A program made the position numbers and the translations under genes. 64,000 bases of DNA from assembly GCA_951812925.1 (NCBI GenBank), contig OX638372.1:6696001-6760000 (forward strand), in the 5' to 3' direction. The notes under the pieces are model-generated. The model ran no database searches, was not told the DNA's origin, and saw nothing but the letters and a program-made list of their open reading frames with translations. The stretch comes from Calliopum simillimum (Eukaryota; Arthropoda; Insecta; Diptera; Lauxaniidae). Positions 9,037-21,207 of the stretch are shown here, one piece after another. The stretch's first letter is position 1. Every line of letters starts with the position of its first letter.

Positions 9037-11397
9037 TATACAATGTGCTGCAGAATCCCTTGCCTCACCAACGTTTCAACTTGTGATCTTGGCAAATAAT
9101 GCTGACTGTTCTTTTTCAGATGTATCACCTCACCATCTTCTAGTTCGAATTTACCATAATCTTCAACGCAGCGTACCTCTATATATAATGATTTTGGGGG
9201 CCGCAAATCACCTGTGAGATCAATACCTTGACCATCGCCAATTGAACGCATGTATGAAGCCAACGATTTAGAATAGTTATTAAAAAAATTTACTTCCGGT
9301 TCACATAATGATGCCTTAATGTCAGCAGGTATAATAGGACCGAATTCCCAGCGCAATGCTTTAATTCTTTGTATCCTTTGATACAAATAACTAAGCAAAC
9401 ATCGTTTATTTCGTTGGAGTGCAGCATGTCGAAAATTCAATAAAGGCCATAGTGTTCGATCTCCTGATGTAGAATAGTTAGCCCTGAAGATGAGACAATA
9501 TGCAGATGTTTAATAGCTATAATCAATTCTGTAAATTTTTAGTACACTCGCAAAGAACCACCTTAATTGAATTTAATAACAAAACTAAAGCGATTTCATT
9601 AATTTTTTTAGTAACACTCGATGATGGAACTTTTATAAAAACCAGTGTTTCAAGAAAATATTTATCAGATATGAGTTATGAAAAAATTGGGACCAACTTT
9701 ATTTTTTCATAATTTGAAAAACGCTACGTTTTGTTTGGATGGATCGGAAACTTTTCTTGGAGATATTTACATACAATATCGGCTTCTACTTAATATTGGA
9801 AAAAATAACTCGCGATATATTCAGTTAATTGGTAAAAATTTTGGGAACAATTTTACTTGATCGACTGTTGTTGTTTTTTTAATTACAACAACAACAATCT
9901 CTGAGCGGATCTACTTTCGGAGATATAGCCATCGGAAGATCGGGATATATCTTTTATAAAAATCGGTATAAGTTGGTAACCCCTGGATGGATTTTAAAAA
10001 TATTGGTGTCATATGAAAGGGCTATATAATTGACACACAAAGTTTTTCAATTTGAGGGATAGTTTTCGAGGTATGACAATTTTTCAAAAATTAACCCCAT
10101 TTTTTTCGCAAAAAACCGTTATTTTTCCCAAAAAATATGTTATTAACCTATAATTTTAGTAACTTAATTAAGAAGCCTAATTTATTTCCTTTCATTTGAT
10201 ATACGACATGTATCTGAAATTGCATCATTTATATATTTTTATAGAAAAAAACAAAATGGACCAAATCAATTTTCTTAAAATTAGGAACTTTTAACAACAA
10301 CAATGCCAGAAGAGACAACAACAACTTTGCTACTACTACAATAACAGTAAGAGTAGGGGTAAGTGCGCGGCCTGCGGCCGCAGCTCAGGATTTTAAACTC
10401 ATAAAAATCCAATACCGCGGATGCGCGCAATTTTGATTAAAAATTTTAAATTTTTTTAAATAATAAGTAGCTGTTGCTCTTGCAGTTTCTAAAAATTTCA
10501 AGGTTTTTTTGAAATATGCGCTTGAACAAGTAGCTGGTTCTCTTTGTTGTTGTTGTTGTAGTAGTTGTTGTTGTTGTAGAAGTTGTTGTTGTTTGTTCTG
10601 GCATTGTTGTTGTTTAAAGTTCCTGATTTCAAGAAAATTGATTTGGTCTATTTTTGTTTTTTTCTATAAAAATTTATTAATAATGCAATTTCAGATACAT
10701 GTTGCATATCAAATGAAAGGAAATAAAATGGGCTTTCTAATTTAGTTGTTAAAATTATAGGTTAATAACACATTTTTTGGGAAAAAAATGGGGTGAATTT
10801 TTGAAAAATTGTCATATCTCGAAAACTATGACTCAAATTGAAAAATTATATAGCCCGGTAAAATACCTTTCATATGACACCAATATTTTTAAAATCCATC
10901 CAAGGGTTCCCAACTTATACCGATTTTTATAAAAGATATATCCCGATCTTCCGATGGCTATATCTCCGAAAGTAGATCCGCTCAGAGGTTATTGTTGTTG
11001 TTGTTGTGTCTAATTTTCAAAGCCCTATTTGGGCAAAAAAAAAAAAAAACAACAGTCGATTAAGTCACATTAAGCCAAATTTTGATATCATTTCGAAGCG
11101 CGCTTTCCCATGGTTTAACCAAATTTATTAAACAAGACAAAAAAAAAGGGTTTGCTTTTGCAAAAACATTCCCGGCCTTTACTTTGAGAATTTTAAAAGA
11201 TATCCTTACGCTTGAGCACAGTTTTCTTCGAATATGGCTTTTATTTCTTCTAAAACTTGTCGCACTCCATCATCCTAAATGTAAATATTTATTAAATAGT
11301 ACAATGAAAACTTAAACATGCGTACATCGAATGGAGGAACTGTTTGTGACGATCGTTCCAGTTCCTTGATCAATTCAAATGCTTTATCAGAAAACAT
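9036..11397 (-). CDS. Psf1: DNA replication complex GINS subunit Psf1 (three exons)
   Basis: Exons on minus: 11397-11326, 11274-11210 and 9483-9036, giving 194 residues. All junctions are GT..AG and keep frame (phases 0 and 2). The protein begins MFSDKAFELIKELERS and includes DDGVRQVLEEIKAIFEEN, LLNFRHAALQRNKR, LRWEFGP, NYSKSLASYMRS, PPKSLYIEVR and a C-terminal LKKNSQHYLP..QGILQHIV. It matches human GINS1 (196 residues) in order and length: helical A domain first, small B domain last. Psf1 joins Sld5, Psf2 and Psf3 in GINS, which with Cdc45 and MCM2-7 forms the nuclear CMG helicase at replication forks. The start ATG 11397 follows an A-rich context (ACAAAAATG). Intron 1 is 51 bp; intron 2 is 1,726 bp and holds a large palindrome. 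FAM32A lies divergently 1.25 kb away. Confidence 0.95.
9861..11059. mobile_element. foldback-like palindromic element, 1.2 kb, in Psf1 intron 2
   Basis: Left arm about 9861-10319 and right arm about 10598-11059 are inverted copies. Outer ends read TCGACTGTTG and CAACAGTCGA; inner ends read CAATGCCAGA and TCTGGCATTG. Shared blocks include CTGAGCGGATCTACTTTCGG and its inverse. Arms carry a CAA/GTT microsatellite near both ends. The spacer includes GCGCGGCCTGCGGCCGC, unusually GC-rich here. Flanking TTGA and TTAA could be a 4-bp target copy with one change. No transposase was found. Confidence 0.85.
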
Positions 11398-12645
11398 TTT
11401 TGTGCTGCTTCCCATGTTGCTGTATTTAAGTTGTAATGCTTGTGTTTTTAATTTATTTTTTTATTATTCTCCTTGGAATGTTTTGATTATTGTCGAACAC
11501 CTTTTAATTATTTCATAAAACTGGCGCTTTTTTATTTTTGACAGCATCAACTAGTGATGCCAGACCATGATACAATTCTACCATGATGCAAGACCGTATG
11601 TAATTGTCAATTTTATGTGTAGTTTCGCAATCGAATTATCTAAAAGCCGGTGCACACTATAGATCAAGTTCGTCAGTTTTGGTCTTGCTTGCGCGTGTGG
11701 CCGTTCTTTTTCGTCAATCATGAATCAGCAGCTATATTTATTTTGGACTGATAATGTGACGTCACAACGTATATGACTATTTGAGCTTCGAACATCAATT
11801 ATAGTTTGACCTCTACGAACAATCATTCAAATCTGAAAATTAGGGTTCCACCAAAGTTCTCCAAACGAAATATGGGTATTTTTTATAGCTCCGCCAATGA
11901 GATTAGAGCAGGGTATACATTAGCAATCATGTTCATCAGTCAAATATGATTGACTGACGACTGACGAAAATAGCAGCCACACACGAAAACAAGAGAATTT
12001 GGGAAAACCCGAAGAATACTATTAGCTGTGTTTTTGGCAGAAGCTGGTTAACACAGTGTTAAAAGAGTTCTTCTAAAACGATTTTATGTGCTATCACCTT
12101 CATATTTTGTTTTACATTTTTCTGCCTTTCGTTTTCGCACCGCTTCCCTCCGCTTATCAACAAACTACAATTGCCATTTCAGAATCGATGAAAATGTATG
12201 GCCACTGCGTTAAAACCCGATCCATTTTCAGTGTAAAACGGCAACATTTACAAATTTACTTCGTGCTTAGAAATTAAAAACGTGCTTATGCAAACAATGA
12301 AAACTGTCGTCTAAGGCACTGTTTATATCTGTGCAACTCCGTGCTTGTCCTAAGCACATCTATTAATCTGTGTTAAATTAATCGCATTTGTTGTTGATTT
12401 CCTATACGTTTCTCAGAATGTGTTCACATAAGTATAAACTGTCTTCAAGAACACAGCTTTTGTCAAAATTTGTGTTAATTTACACATTTTGTGGAATAGC
12501 TTCATTATTAAACTCAATTCTCACATGCTTTCGCTTTCTCTTCTAAATTGGAATTATGTTTTTCATTGATCTGGCAGCTTTGTCAACATATGGTTTTGAC
12601 GTGTTTTTTAATTTAATATTAATTTTTTAATCCAAAAACACAAAA
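11398..12645. promoter_or_regulatory. 1.25-kb divergent intergenic region between Psf1 and FAM32A
   Basis: No coding region seen. It must hold the start regions of both genes. A partly degraded inverted repeat may lie at about 11,650-11,990 (GTTCGTCAG..TCGTCAATCATGA facing ATCATGTTCATCAG..GACGAAAA, near CACACG/GTGTGG words). No TATA box is convincing. Confidence 0.4.
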
Positions 12646-13072
12646 ATGTCTGAAGAGTATAACTTTGTTGCTAAAGGAAAACTCAAATTAAAAAATGATT
12701 CAGAAATTAAAAAGAAAAAGAAGAAGAAAAGTAAGAACAAAGATAAAGATCTTGAGAAATTACAGAGAGCATTTAATGAATCCTTGGATGATGAGACACA
12801 AAAACCTGGAGCTAGTGGTTTAAACTATGAGCGTAAATTAACCAAGGCTGAATTGGCATTCAAAGAACAACAGGAAAAGATGGTCAGTATAAAAGGAAAA
12901 TAAACAGAATTAAAAACAAAAAAGGTTTAACTTGAATATTTATTTCCAGAAAAACAAACGAATCATGGAAAGAGCTTCTACTACACACAAACAACGTGTT
13001 GAAAAATTCAACGAACATCTGGACACACTAACAGAACATTTCGATATCCCGAAAGTATCATGGACAAAATAA
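12646..13072 (+). CDS. FAM32A homologue (two exons)
   Basis: Exons 12646-12882 and 12950-13072, joined in phase 0 over a 67-bp GT..AG intron, give 119 residues. The N-terminus (MSEEYNFVAKGKLKLK) leads into a lysine-rich tract (KKKKKKKSKNKDKD, residues ~23-36), then LTKAELAFKEQQEKM. The second exon gives KNKRIMERAS, THKQRVEKFNEHL, DTLTEHFDIPKVSWTK. This last block is nearly the same as the end of human FAM32A (112 residues), a small basic nuclear protein; structural work in human cells places it in the catalytic spliceosome near the 3' splice site. ATG 12646 has a good context (CAAAAATG). Poly(A) signal AATAAA is at 13108-13113. Confidence 0.93.
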
Positions 13073-13107
13073 TTCTTGTGTGATATATGTGATATAGTAC
13101 TAACAAT

Positions 13108-13113
13108 AATAAA
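13108..13113 (+). terminator. FAM32A poly(A) signal
   Basis: AATAAA 36 bases after the stop codon, in the expected orientation. Confidence 0.65.
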
Positions 13114-13183
13114 ATCTGAAAAACCCTTAAATGATACAAAATCAAAATGCTAGCTAATGGTAAAAAATAATACAAAACTTTGC

Positions 13184-13287
13184 TGTTTGTGTATAACTCT
13201 AGTTTGGGCACATAAACTCAAACCAGTGATCAAAATGTTTGTGTGTATTTCTAGTTTGGGCACATAAACTCAAAATAGTGTTTTTTT
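13184..13287. repeat. 52-bp direct duplication
   Basis: TGTTTGTGT, then CTAGTTTGGGCACATAAACTC, occurs twice, starting at 13184 and 13236, with a few differences. Confidence 0.75.
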
Positions 13288-14189
13288 GTGAAAACTATGA
13301 ATTGATATACTCAAGCACTTTCACCTGAATATATCCGTGTAAATTGTGAGGAACAAGTAACTAATTTAAACATTAAAGTTTTGAAGTGCATTTGCTTCTG
13401 ATTTATTGATAAAAATATATGAGTTTATATACAATTAAAAATGCTTTACAAAATATTACAAAATATCAACAAAAAATATAAAATAGAACATCGGAAATTT
13501 TATCGTAAACTTAACTTTGAACAGTTGCAATCTTTATTGATACTTTATTAAATCATATAAAGAGAATTCCTATTAATTGATTTGATAAAAATTAGTAAGT
13601 TTTGGTATAATTTTAAGGATATCTAAACCAATCGGTTCAAAAACAATAAATTGTACAATGTACTTTAATATTTGGCAATTGACTTGCTGCGTATTGCGGA
13701 TATATGTTACATAGGATGTGCTGTGTAACTGAAAGCCGCGGTAGTCATATGACCGATATAATATGTTTTAAATATTAAATTACAAAGAATTTCAAATAAA
13801 AGTAGTTTTTGATCAAAAGTCCATGTGTTTTTCATTCATTTTTCGAACCATCTAAAACATTTTTAAAGCAACGCACACCCGAGCGATGTGCGTTTTCAAT
13901 TGGATTTTCATGAGAAATATATCTTCTTTTTTTCTTTCTTTTTTTGCAATTATACCAAAATCTATAAAAGTTTTATTCTACAGACTTTTCTCTACGCTTT
14001 GATACCCAGGACAAAAAAATTTAATTATCGTAGAAAAAGTTATAAACTTTTGATACGAGTGTTTTTGGTGGTTTGCATACTAAAATCTATAAATTGCATT
14101 TTTCTTACATTTTTTAAGCATTGTTCATCAGTTTCAAGCATTTATTTTCTTTGATGACCTATAGTAAAATTTACTGTAGAGTATTTTTG

Positions 14190-14800
14190 TAAAATACTTT
14201 AACCTATCCATGGTAGATACGAATTTCCTAAGATCTTCGAAAGTCCTATTATTGAATTCATATCGCTACGAACATGATTTCAAAATTCATAATTTAGGAT
14301 AACTTACTCCGTCCCAAAGTTATTTTTTTTTTAATTTGCGACGACTAGATTTGGCTATGGGAGAAGTATCGTAATTTTATTTAAGATGCACTTCAAATTC
14401 AACGAATTTCGAATTCACGTTCGTAACGATTTGAATTCAATAATGGGGGTTATCGTGAATAAATATTCCCGGGTAATTTTTATCAGACTGCTGTGCATTC
14501 TCTATTGTATAACACATGAAAATGCCTCCGTGACGTTGATTAAAAACAGTTTTCTCTTTAAAATTGACTTATATTTCGTTAATTTAAATAGTTATTACAG
14601 AAAATTTGATCTTGTTTTAAAGCTTAACCTATACAAATACATAGAACATTTAAGGTTTTTGGAATATGTTGCTTTTAATATGCATACTTAAATTTTTTTT
14701 TTTTATTTTTAAGTTAAAAAATAGCTCCTCATTAATAACATTGTCAAGGATTCTTATTGACAGCGTTGAAATATATATGTAAATTTTTATGGATAGGTTA
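14190..14800. mobile_element. diverged copy of the 17,425 MITE family, split by another MITE
   Basis: Left end AACCTATCCATGGTAGATACGAATTT and interior blocks (TCGAAAGTCCTATTATTGAATTC, GACGACTAGATTTGGCTA) align with 17,430-17,680. The alignment stops at ATTGAATTCAATAAT, where GGGGGTTATCGTG begins at ~14,446. A mirror of the left end (ATGGATAGGTTA) appears near 14,790, so an inserted piece of about 330 bp separates the ends. Confidence 0.65.
14447..14515. mobile_element. partial copy of the GGGTTATCGTG MITE
   Basis: GGGTTATCGTGAATAAATATTCCCGG, then CAGACTGCTGTGCATTCT, matches the complete element at 45,475-45,576. Its right end is not seen. Confidence 0.65.
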
Positions 14801-15543
14801 TCTTTAACATTTAATGCAAATATCGTAAAAACTAATTATGAAAGAACAAATCAAGCAACACATGTTATTAAATATTTACCACATTTTTTTAGAAATGAAA
14901 CTTTCTAAAACTTTCTGGTTTGTTTTTTAATTTTTTTAATGATATCTATTTACAATAATATAATCGATAAAAGATTAATTTTGTCTGTAGTAATATTTTA
15001 AAATTCAGTGCACCAATGCCATTTTTCTGCATAAAATTTTTACATGCATATTTTAACTCTGTCAAAAAAAAAAAACCTGCAGTGTAATTTATGTAAATTG
15101 GGTTGATATGAATTAGATTTTATTTAGCATAATGGATTAAGTACTTAAGATTATTTTATAATTTTAATCTTTGGGCCTGTTTTTTTAAAAATGCCATTTT
15201 ATTAACCTTAAATTTTTTTCATTATAAAAATTTAAATTAAAATGAAGTTTTTAATAATATCCTTTTTTAATAAAAATTAACGTTTAGTTGGACGTTGACA
15301 CAAGACAATTTTTAATTAAAATAAGATTTTTTTTTTAATGGAATTGGGCGATCTATTTGTTCGTGGTATAGTTATAAAAAGTAATAAAGCTTTTTTTTAA
15401 AAATAAGCCAACTAAAAATAATGTATTGTTGTAATACATATAAAAAGGTCATACAAAAATAGGACAAATATAAAAATAAACATACATAAAATTTAAGTGA
15501 TTCAATTATCTAAATATTTGTCTATTAACAATTGTATCATTTA

Positions 15544-18194
15544 TTACCAATTGTTGCATTCATTATATAATACTCTACGTGCCGTTTCTATTAAAGGGAA
15601 TGTTAAATTAGCTTTTCTATTCTCTACAGCACGTACATTTTTTGGCGCACAGTAACCTCCAAAGTCATCTGTATTTAGTGAGAATATCATAACGCCACCC
15701 AAGTCATTCGATTTAACATAACGACTTTTACATTCCATACTCATTTCATTTTCAAATGAAATCCATTCATTAGCACAATACAAATATGGTGAACAAGTTT
15801 GTTGATCGTACAATGTTGTAACAAATAGATTATGCGAATCAAACCAACAAAGATCGGAATACGTTGTAAAACCCATGCTGCCACAATTGCCAACACTTTC
15901 AGCAGGCGCTGTTATGCCATTGTTAAAGGGATTAACTAAACTACATAATTTAAAAAAGAAATAAATTTTATTTTTAATAATGGTCACATCCAATAATGGC
16001 AAAAAAAACTAAAGGCTTACGTAAAGGAGTGTCCGTATGTTGGAATACCGACGACTAACTTGCTGCGCTCAAGACCATTAGCAAGCCACCAATTTACAGA
16101 ATAGTTTATATTAAGTGTTGCTAAAATTGAGCCTTCATTGCGACGTGCATAAAGTGGAGCATTGAGACCTAAATAAAGTAATTTATAGCGAAAGAGTTAT
16201 AAAATTAACTGTCTTAAGGAATATGAAATAAACTGACTTCTAAATTCTGAAACATTTTGACAACTTACCAGTAAAGGGTGTGCCGCGTGACCAAAAATGA
16301 TAATCATATGTCATAATGTTTGCATAATCTGCATATAAATTGATTTCACGCACATCATAAGCAAAGAGTGCAATTCCTTCTGGAGCTGCTACAGCAACAG
16401 TTAAAAGATATTCACGATTTTCACGACGATACTCCTGCCGTATCTCATAAAGTAACTGAGAGAAATGCTGACGTTCTTTATTGTAAGCGCTAGGAAATTC
16501 CCAATCCAAGTCAACACCATCCAATGTGTAATTGCGAATAATTGTTTTTAATGATTGTATGAATGCTTTGCGATTTGCATGATCACGTACAACTTCTGGA
16601 AAACCATAACTTGTATCACCACCCCCCACACACAGTAGCAATTTTATTTTTGGATTTTTGGCACGTAATATAGGTACATCTTTAAGCGTTGTCAAAAGAT
16701 CTTCAGATAGAATAATACTATTATTCCGAATATCGGCAAATCCAATGTTAATATGAGTGCACAAATTTCCTGGAACATCAGCTAAACTTAAATAATTCAA
16801 TTCTTTACCTATACTTGCAACAGAATAGTAACAAACGAGTTTCTTTTCTTGTTGCAATTGTTGCTGCTGATCATCAATTGCTTCATTGCTTCTTTTATTT
16901 GAAGCCGTCTGCACACTATTAACATTTGTGAAATTTTTTATTAAATGATTTTTTTGTAAAATTCGGAAATCATGTGAAATCTTGGCAGGATCATGAGCGC
17001 TGTTAGCGTAAATATGAGCACGGCGATACCACCAGTCTGGCACATCTGTAAAACAAAGTTTTTTGGTAATATTTTTAGGAATTAATTCAGCTCTGGCAGT
17101 GAAAAGCACATGTTAGCTGTGTTTGTTTTGAGGCGTATATACAATTGTGTTAAATTTCAAATTGCGATAAGTCATGAACAGTGAGATGAACGATAAAACG
17201 GAACTGAAACTAATCTTTCTGACAAACAAATTTTTGAGACACTTTTTTCTCAACACATGAAAAATGTAGATGTATATATGTAGTTTTAACCCGACGATAT
17301 TTAAAAGGAAAAATGTCAATATTCCAGTTTTTGCGTAGTGCTAAATTCCATTTAAATAGAATAATAAACGAAAAAAAAGTTTGTATTGGTGGCAAACAAT
17401 TCTACAACCGGCTGAGAAGTTATAATCAGGCCTATCACTGAATCCATCGTAGATACGAATTTCGTGAAATCTACGAAAGTGCTATCATTGAATCCGAATT
17501 GCTACGACGTGAATTCAAAATTCGTAGATTAGGATCACTTACTCCATCCGAAACTCAAATTTTTTTTTTTAGTTTTCGACGACTAGATATGACTACCGAA
17601 GAAATATCATAATTTTATTCAAGAAATACTCCACGAATTACGAAGTTACGTTCGTAATTTTTTGAAATCAATAATAGCATTTTCGTAGATCTCACGAAAC
17701 TCGTATCTACGATGGATTCAATGATAGGCCTGATTAAAAGAATCGAAATTCAATGAAACCGATAACCATAGTAGAAGCCGCTATTAAATTTTTCTTCCTT
17801 TTGGACAAGTTGACAAATTAGGTTTCATTGATTTTCAACCCCTTATTATTTCTAAATAAATCGCCGAATTGTTTCGCACCCATATAGCCTGATAAAAATC
17901 AATTTGGGTAAAATCCTTCCATTTAAAATTGCGAGAATCCTTTCTTAATAAAAGTGATTAACTCAACATACTTGTTAATAAAGGTGGATAATGAATTGTT
18001 TCGTTGTATGCAGAGTTCCAGGATAGAAATACCAGAGTAGTGGTCAGTAAATAGAGAAATACTAGAGCACCAATACGCCACCAATAATGATTGTAGCTAA
18101 AAAATTTAAATTTATTAATATTATTGAAATTATTTTACATTCTGTATACTTACCGCACCCCATTAGTTTCATCAACAAGCTCGTAGTCTACCAT
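15544..18194 (-). CDS. Cht11: membrane-anchored chitinase, Cht11 type (five exons)
   Basis: Exons on minus: 18194-18154, 18096-17972, 17045-16269, 16168-16021 and 15940-15544. All introns are GT..AG and frame is kept, giving 495 residues. Residues ~21-40 (RIGALVFLYLLTTTLVFLSW) form one membrane anchor with a short N-terminal tail and no cleavable signal, so a type II protein with the enzyme outside the cell. The GH18 domain starts near residue 125: KLLLCVGG (~190-197), the catalytic DGVDLDWE (231-238, acid Glu238), MTYDY (~300-304), and MIFSLNTDD near the end. Glu238 is intact, so hydrolysis of chitin-type glycans is expected. A Q-rich stretch lies at ~115-121. No chitin-binding domain is present. 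Anchor, length and lack of CBD fit insect group VIII (Cht11). Intron 2 carries a MITE. A TTTGCAG just before ATG 18194 may be an acceptor for an untranslated first exon. Confidence 0.93.
17215..17303 (-). repeat. fragment of the ATATCGTCGGGTTAAAAC MITE, in Cht11 intron 2
   Basis: On minus, ATATCGTCGGGTTAAAACTAC, then ACATCTACATTTTTCATG and TTGAGAAAAAAG, match 55,073-55,140. Only one end is present. Confidence 0.65.
17425..17735. mobile_element. MITE with long terminal inverted repeats, in Cht11 intron 2
   Basis: ATCAGGCCTATCA at the left mirrors TGATAGGCCTGAT at the right. Arms extend about 50 bp through ATCCATCGTAGATACGAA/TTCGTATCTACGATGGAT. A TA dinucleotide flanks both ends, suggesting a Tc1/mariner-type target. 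About 310 bp, no coding capacity. Related fragments lie at 6986-7020 and 14,190-14,800. Confidence 0.8.
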
Positions 18195-20129
18195 GCTGCA
18201 AATATATCAGCTTTTAGCTTTGATTCCAATTAGTTACATGTATTAATTTTCAATTATTTCTAATTATTCAGATGCTTTGGATTAATAAATGCGACGTTTT
18301 TTGTTTTCTTTGTTATTTGATATACAAGTCGAGTTAGCAGTGATAATCATTTTATGATTAATGCAAAAATTGGTTTGTTCTTATCGCCGAATTTTTTTTT
18401 TTTTTTGCAGAAGTAATTGAAAACAATGATTAATTTAAAATGCAACAAATTAAATTTGTTTGTATTCCGTTTTTGACAATATTTGACGTATTTGTTTTAC
18501 ATAGATCAGCTGGTTGTCAATTTGCGCTAACTTTCAGTGTTGCCAGATAATTCGAATTGTTTGACCCCAAAACAATTAAAAGGGGCTGTCCATAAGCCAG
18601 GACGCAGAAGAGCACGTCCGCACGTATAGCAGAGATGAGCGATATATAAAATTACTGGTGATTTGGTCGCAGCGACTTGTAAGGATAAGTTTACATAGTT
18701 CATACGAAAATTAATTAAAAATAAATAAAAGTCGTACGAAAAAAAATTTTTCAATATAAATAAGAATAATTAATTTTTCAACCAATTCTGTGGTATTTTG
18801 ACAGAACAACCTAACTCGAACTTGGCAACTTTTCAGGAGAACTACAAAACTGTTTCACTGCTTTTCAATAATGTGGCTCAATTATGTTGATCCAGCGTTG
18901 AATCTCCTTTTTCAATACAGTTTTACTAATCTTCAACTGTCAGCTGTCAAATTATTTTCTTCTTTTGGCTAGCAACACATTACCGCACGAATGGCGCTAT
19001 ATTCAAATATTGCGTGAATTATGGCACATCCTCTGGAACTGGAAACCATAGAGATATGGTGATTATACCAAAAGAAGCGTATTTAAATTTCATATTTATG
19101 ACTAAAATCTTGGAGAATTGTCTTTTCTCGAGTTAGGTTGCTATGTCAATAGTCCTCAGAATTCATCTTTTTGTATTATTCGTACGAATAGTCATACGAA
19201 AAATTAAATATGTTTTTTATCAATCCGTTTTGTTACAGCTTGTAAAGTTTGCAATATACTTATCTCGTCTTAAATGTTCAATCGGTCAATGGTTAAAAAA
19301 GTGGGCGTGGCACTGTTTGATTGCGCCACTTTTTTACTATAAAAGTTACTGATATCGGTCACAGGTAACAGTTTAGCGCAATTCAATATCCGTCAAGCCC
19401 ACTTTATTATTGATTAAACGATTGAACACTTTAACACGTCATATCCCGCAAACTTTACATGCCATTTTGTTGTATTGCCACAATTAATTTCCATTCTATG
19501 GTCGAAAAGTTGATGAAATCAATAATTCGATGGCTAGACTGTAGGCTGTTAGTTTGGCTCCAGGTGGGGTTTTCTAGCTACAGACTAAAGGAAACAAAGT
19601 GATCAACAAGCTGACCCGAAAATGTTCTGTCTTGGGTATCAAATCACAAAAATGCCGAAAAGTAATACCAAATTTTGTTCATAGCTACCAAACCTACTTA
19701 TAGGTTTAATTAAAACAAAATTGTAGCCAAGACTAAGCTAGAGCATGCCAATAGCATTCGAGTACTCCTTGATACCGTTTTGTACCTACATACCCACAAT
19801 AATTGTAGCTTCGAAATTTTACCCTTCTGTAAAACTCTTAAACTACATTTTAAATAAAACTTCTCGGGACAGATCATAAAATCACACAAGGAACATTAGC
19901 CCATTATATCCAGCGATAACAAATGCTGCTTCTTCTTAAACTTCGAAAATGTCAACATTTTCTAGCCTTTTGACAGATAGCAAGGCAAGATCAAGGTTTT
20001 TTGTTTATTTTGAATATTGCTATTGAATCATGCTTCTACTCATGTTTTACGAACTATAAAGGCTAGACAAGTGACGAGTTTAAATAGAGTATTCATGAGA
20101 AAAAGCAGTAACAATAGCGACTTTATATT
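18195..20129. other. intergenic region upstream of Cht11
   Basis: No gene recognised. 18,200-18,500 should hold the Cht11 promoter. 19,290-19,345 contains AGTGGGCGTGGCACTG, a phrase of the dispersed GGTGCCACGCCC repeat family. Confidence 0.45.
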
Positions 20130-20136
20130 GTATTGT

Positions 20137-20450
20137 ATTCTCCTGTAACTCCTAGAGGAGCATAGGGCCAAAATAAACGTTTCCATTGCGATGACTTTTA
20201 TTTCTTGTCACATCTTTCCCGATCCTTAGATTTCCTTATCCAGCGACCTTTTCCAGGTGGTTTTCTGTCTGCCACGTTCTCTACTGCCCTGCGGATTCCA
20301 TTCTAGCGCATAGCGGCAGACTTAGCTGAGAGTATGACCAATCCATACCCACTTGCGCAGCTTGATCTCTTTTGGTATGGGCCTCTGATGCATTTCGGGT
20401 GTAGTTCGGCGTTTGAGAGTTTGCTGTTAAGCTTTATTCTAAACCAGAGG
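20137..20450 (-). mobile_element. 3' end of the same LINE family, minus strand
   Basis: Mirror of 8640-8960: TCTCCTGTAACTCCTAGAGGAGCATAGGGCC, then degenerate sequence for the GRGRPK..W and LRKWVWIGHTL parts. Stops and indels break the frame. A TATTG repeat next to it corresponds to the LINE tail. Confidence 0.8.
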
Positions 20451-20907
20451 AGCAAACACAATTCAAGTAAGCTGAGCTCTGTGATCATAATCTTTAACGG
20501 TTGAGCTCTGATTTTCTAGATAATCGAGTCTCAAATTTTACGTTTTCCAAAGTACAAGTTCAGAGTACAATATTTTATCTTGAAATTGTTGAAAAAGTGG
20601 GCAATTTTTCATAATATTCGCTAAAGTTATAGCCATTTCAAAATTCTTTCCTATTTAATCAACATGTCGTATGGGTTACATTTAATTTACAAGGAAAAGT
20701 TTTTAAGTTAGAAAAAATTTCACGCACAATATACGTACATATACGTATTTGTTGAACAAATATGTATGTAAATGAAATATGTTGATTTTTGAGTAAAATT
20801 TTCAATCTCGAATACCTCGAAAACCAGAGCTCAACCGAAAAAATGACAATGATCTCCTTAACTCAGTGGCTTTTAACGAGAGGTTTCCTCAAACATCTTC
20901 ACGCAAT

Positions 20908-21207
20908 ACTGCCATACCTAAATTGGAGCGTCAGCGTTATTTTACTGTCAAAAACTTCTCATGTACATACAATTTGTATGGCGCATACCGAAATTGCCAA
21001 CGTTTAACGCTCAGCTATTCGAATTTCCAATTTTGACAAAGCGTTATGGAGTAAAGTTAGCTGCAGAAAAGTAAAAAAAGAAACAACAATATGATTTTGA
21101 CAAACAAATGAATTCAACGCAACGCTCTTTATTTCGGTATGGCGCTTGACGCTTTTGTGTAATGTTAAATAACGCAACGCCAAAAGCTCCAATTTAGGTA
21201 TGACAGT
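20908..21207. mobile_element. 300-bp MITE
   Basis: Left ACTGCCATACCTAAATTGG and right inverse of ACTGTCATACCTAAATTGG differ by one base. A second inner inverted pair (GGCGCATACCGAAATTG; TTTCGGTATGGCGC) lies inside. Target duplication not clear. Confidence 0.75.

Larger units (their letters stand above)
13288..15543. other. AT-rich intergenic region between FAM32A and Cht11
   Basis: No gene recognised. It contains nested MITEs at about 14,190-14,800 (listed separately) and homopolymer runs. The two genes converge on it, so part must be 3' UTR; I could not place the Cht11 poly(A) signal. Confidence 0.5.

Noticed and set aside
9036..9440. Psf1 as a single-exon gene starting at TTG 9440
   Set aside because: The frame extends upstream to a splice acceptor at 9484-9485, and two upstream exons supply the conserved N-terminus.
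10509..10745. Cysteine-rich frame (CCCCCSSCCCC)
   Set aside because: Translation of a GTT microsatellite in the palindrome spacer, within an intron.
16240..17109. Chitinase exon beginning at ATG-like 17109 (MLFTARAEL)
   Set aside because: TTTTACAG at 17,046-17,053 is a good acceptor, and exons 1-2 with the membrane anchor join it in frame.
20789..21007. 72-codon frame before the 20.9-kb MITE
   Set aside because: Half of it is MITE sequence; no protein similarity recognised.
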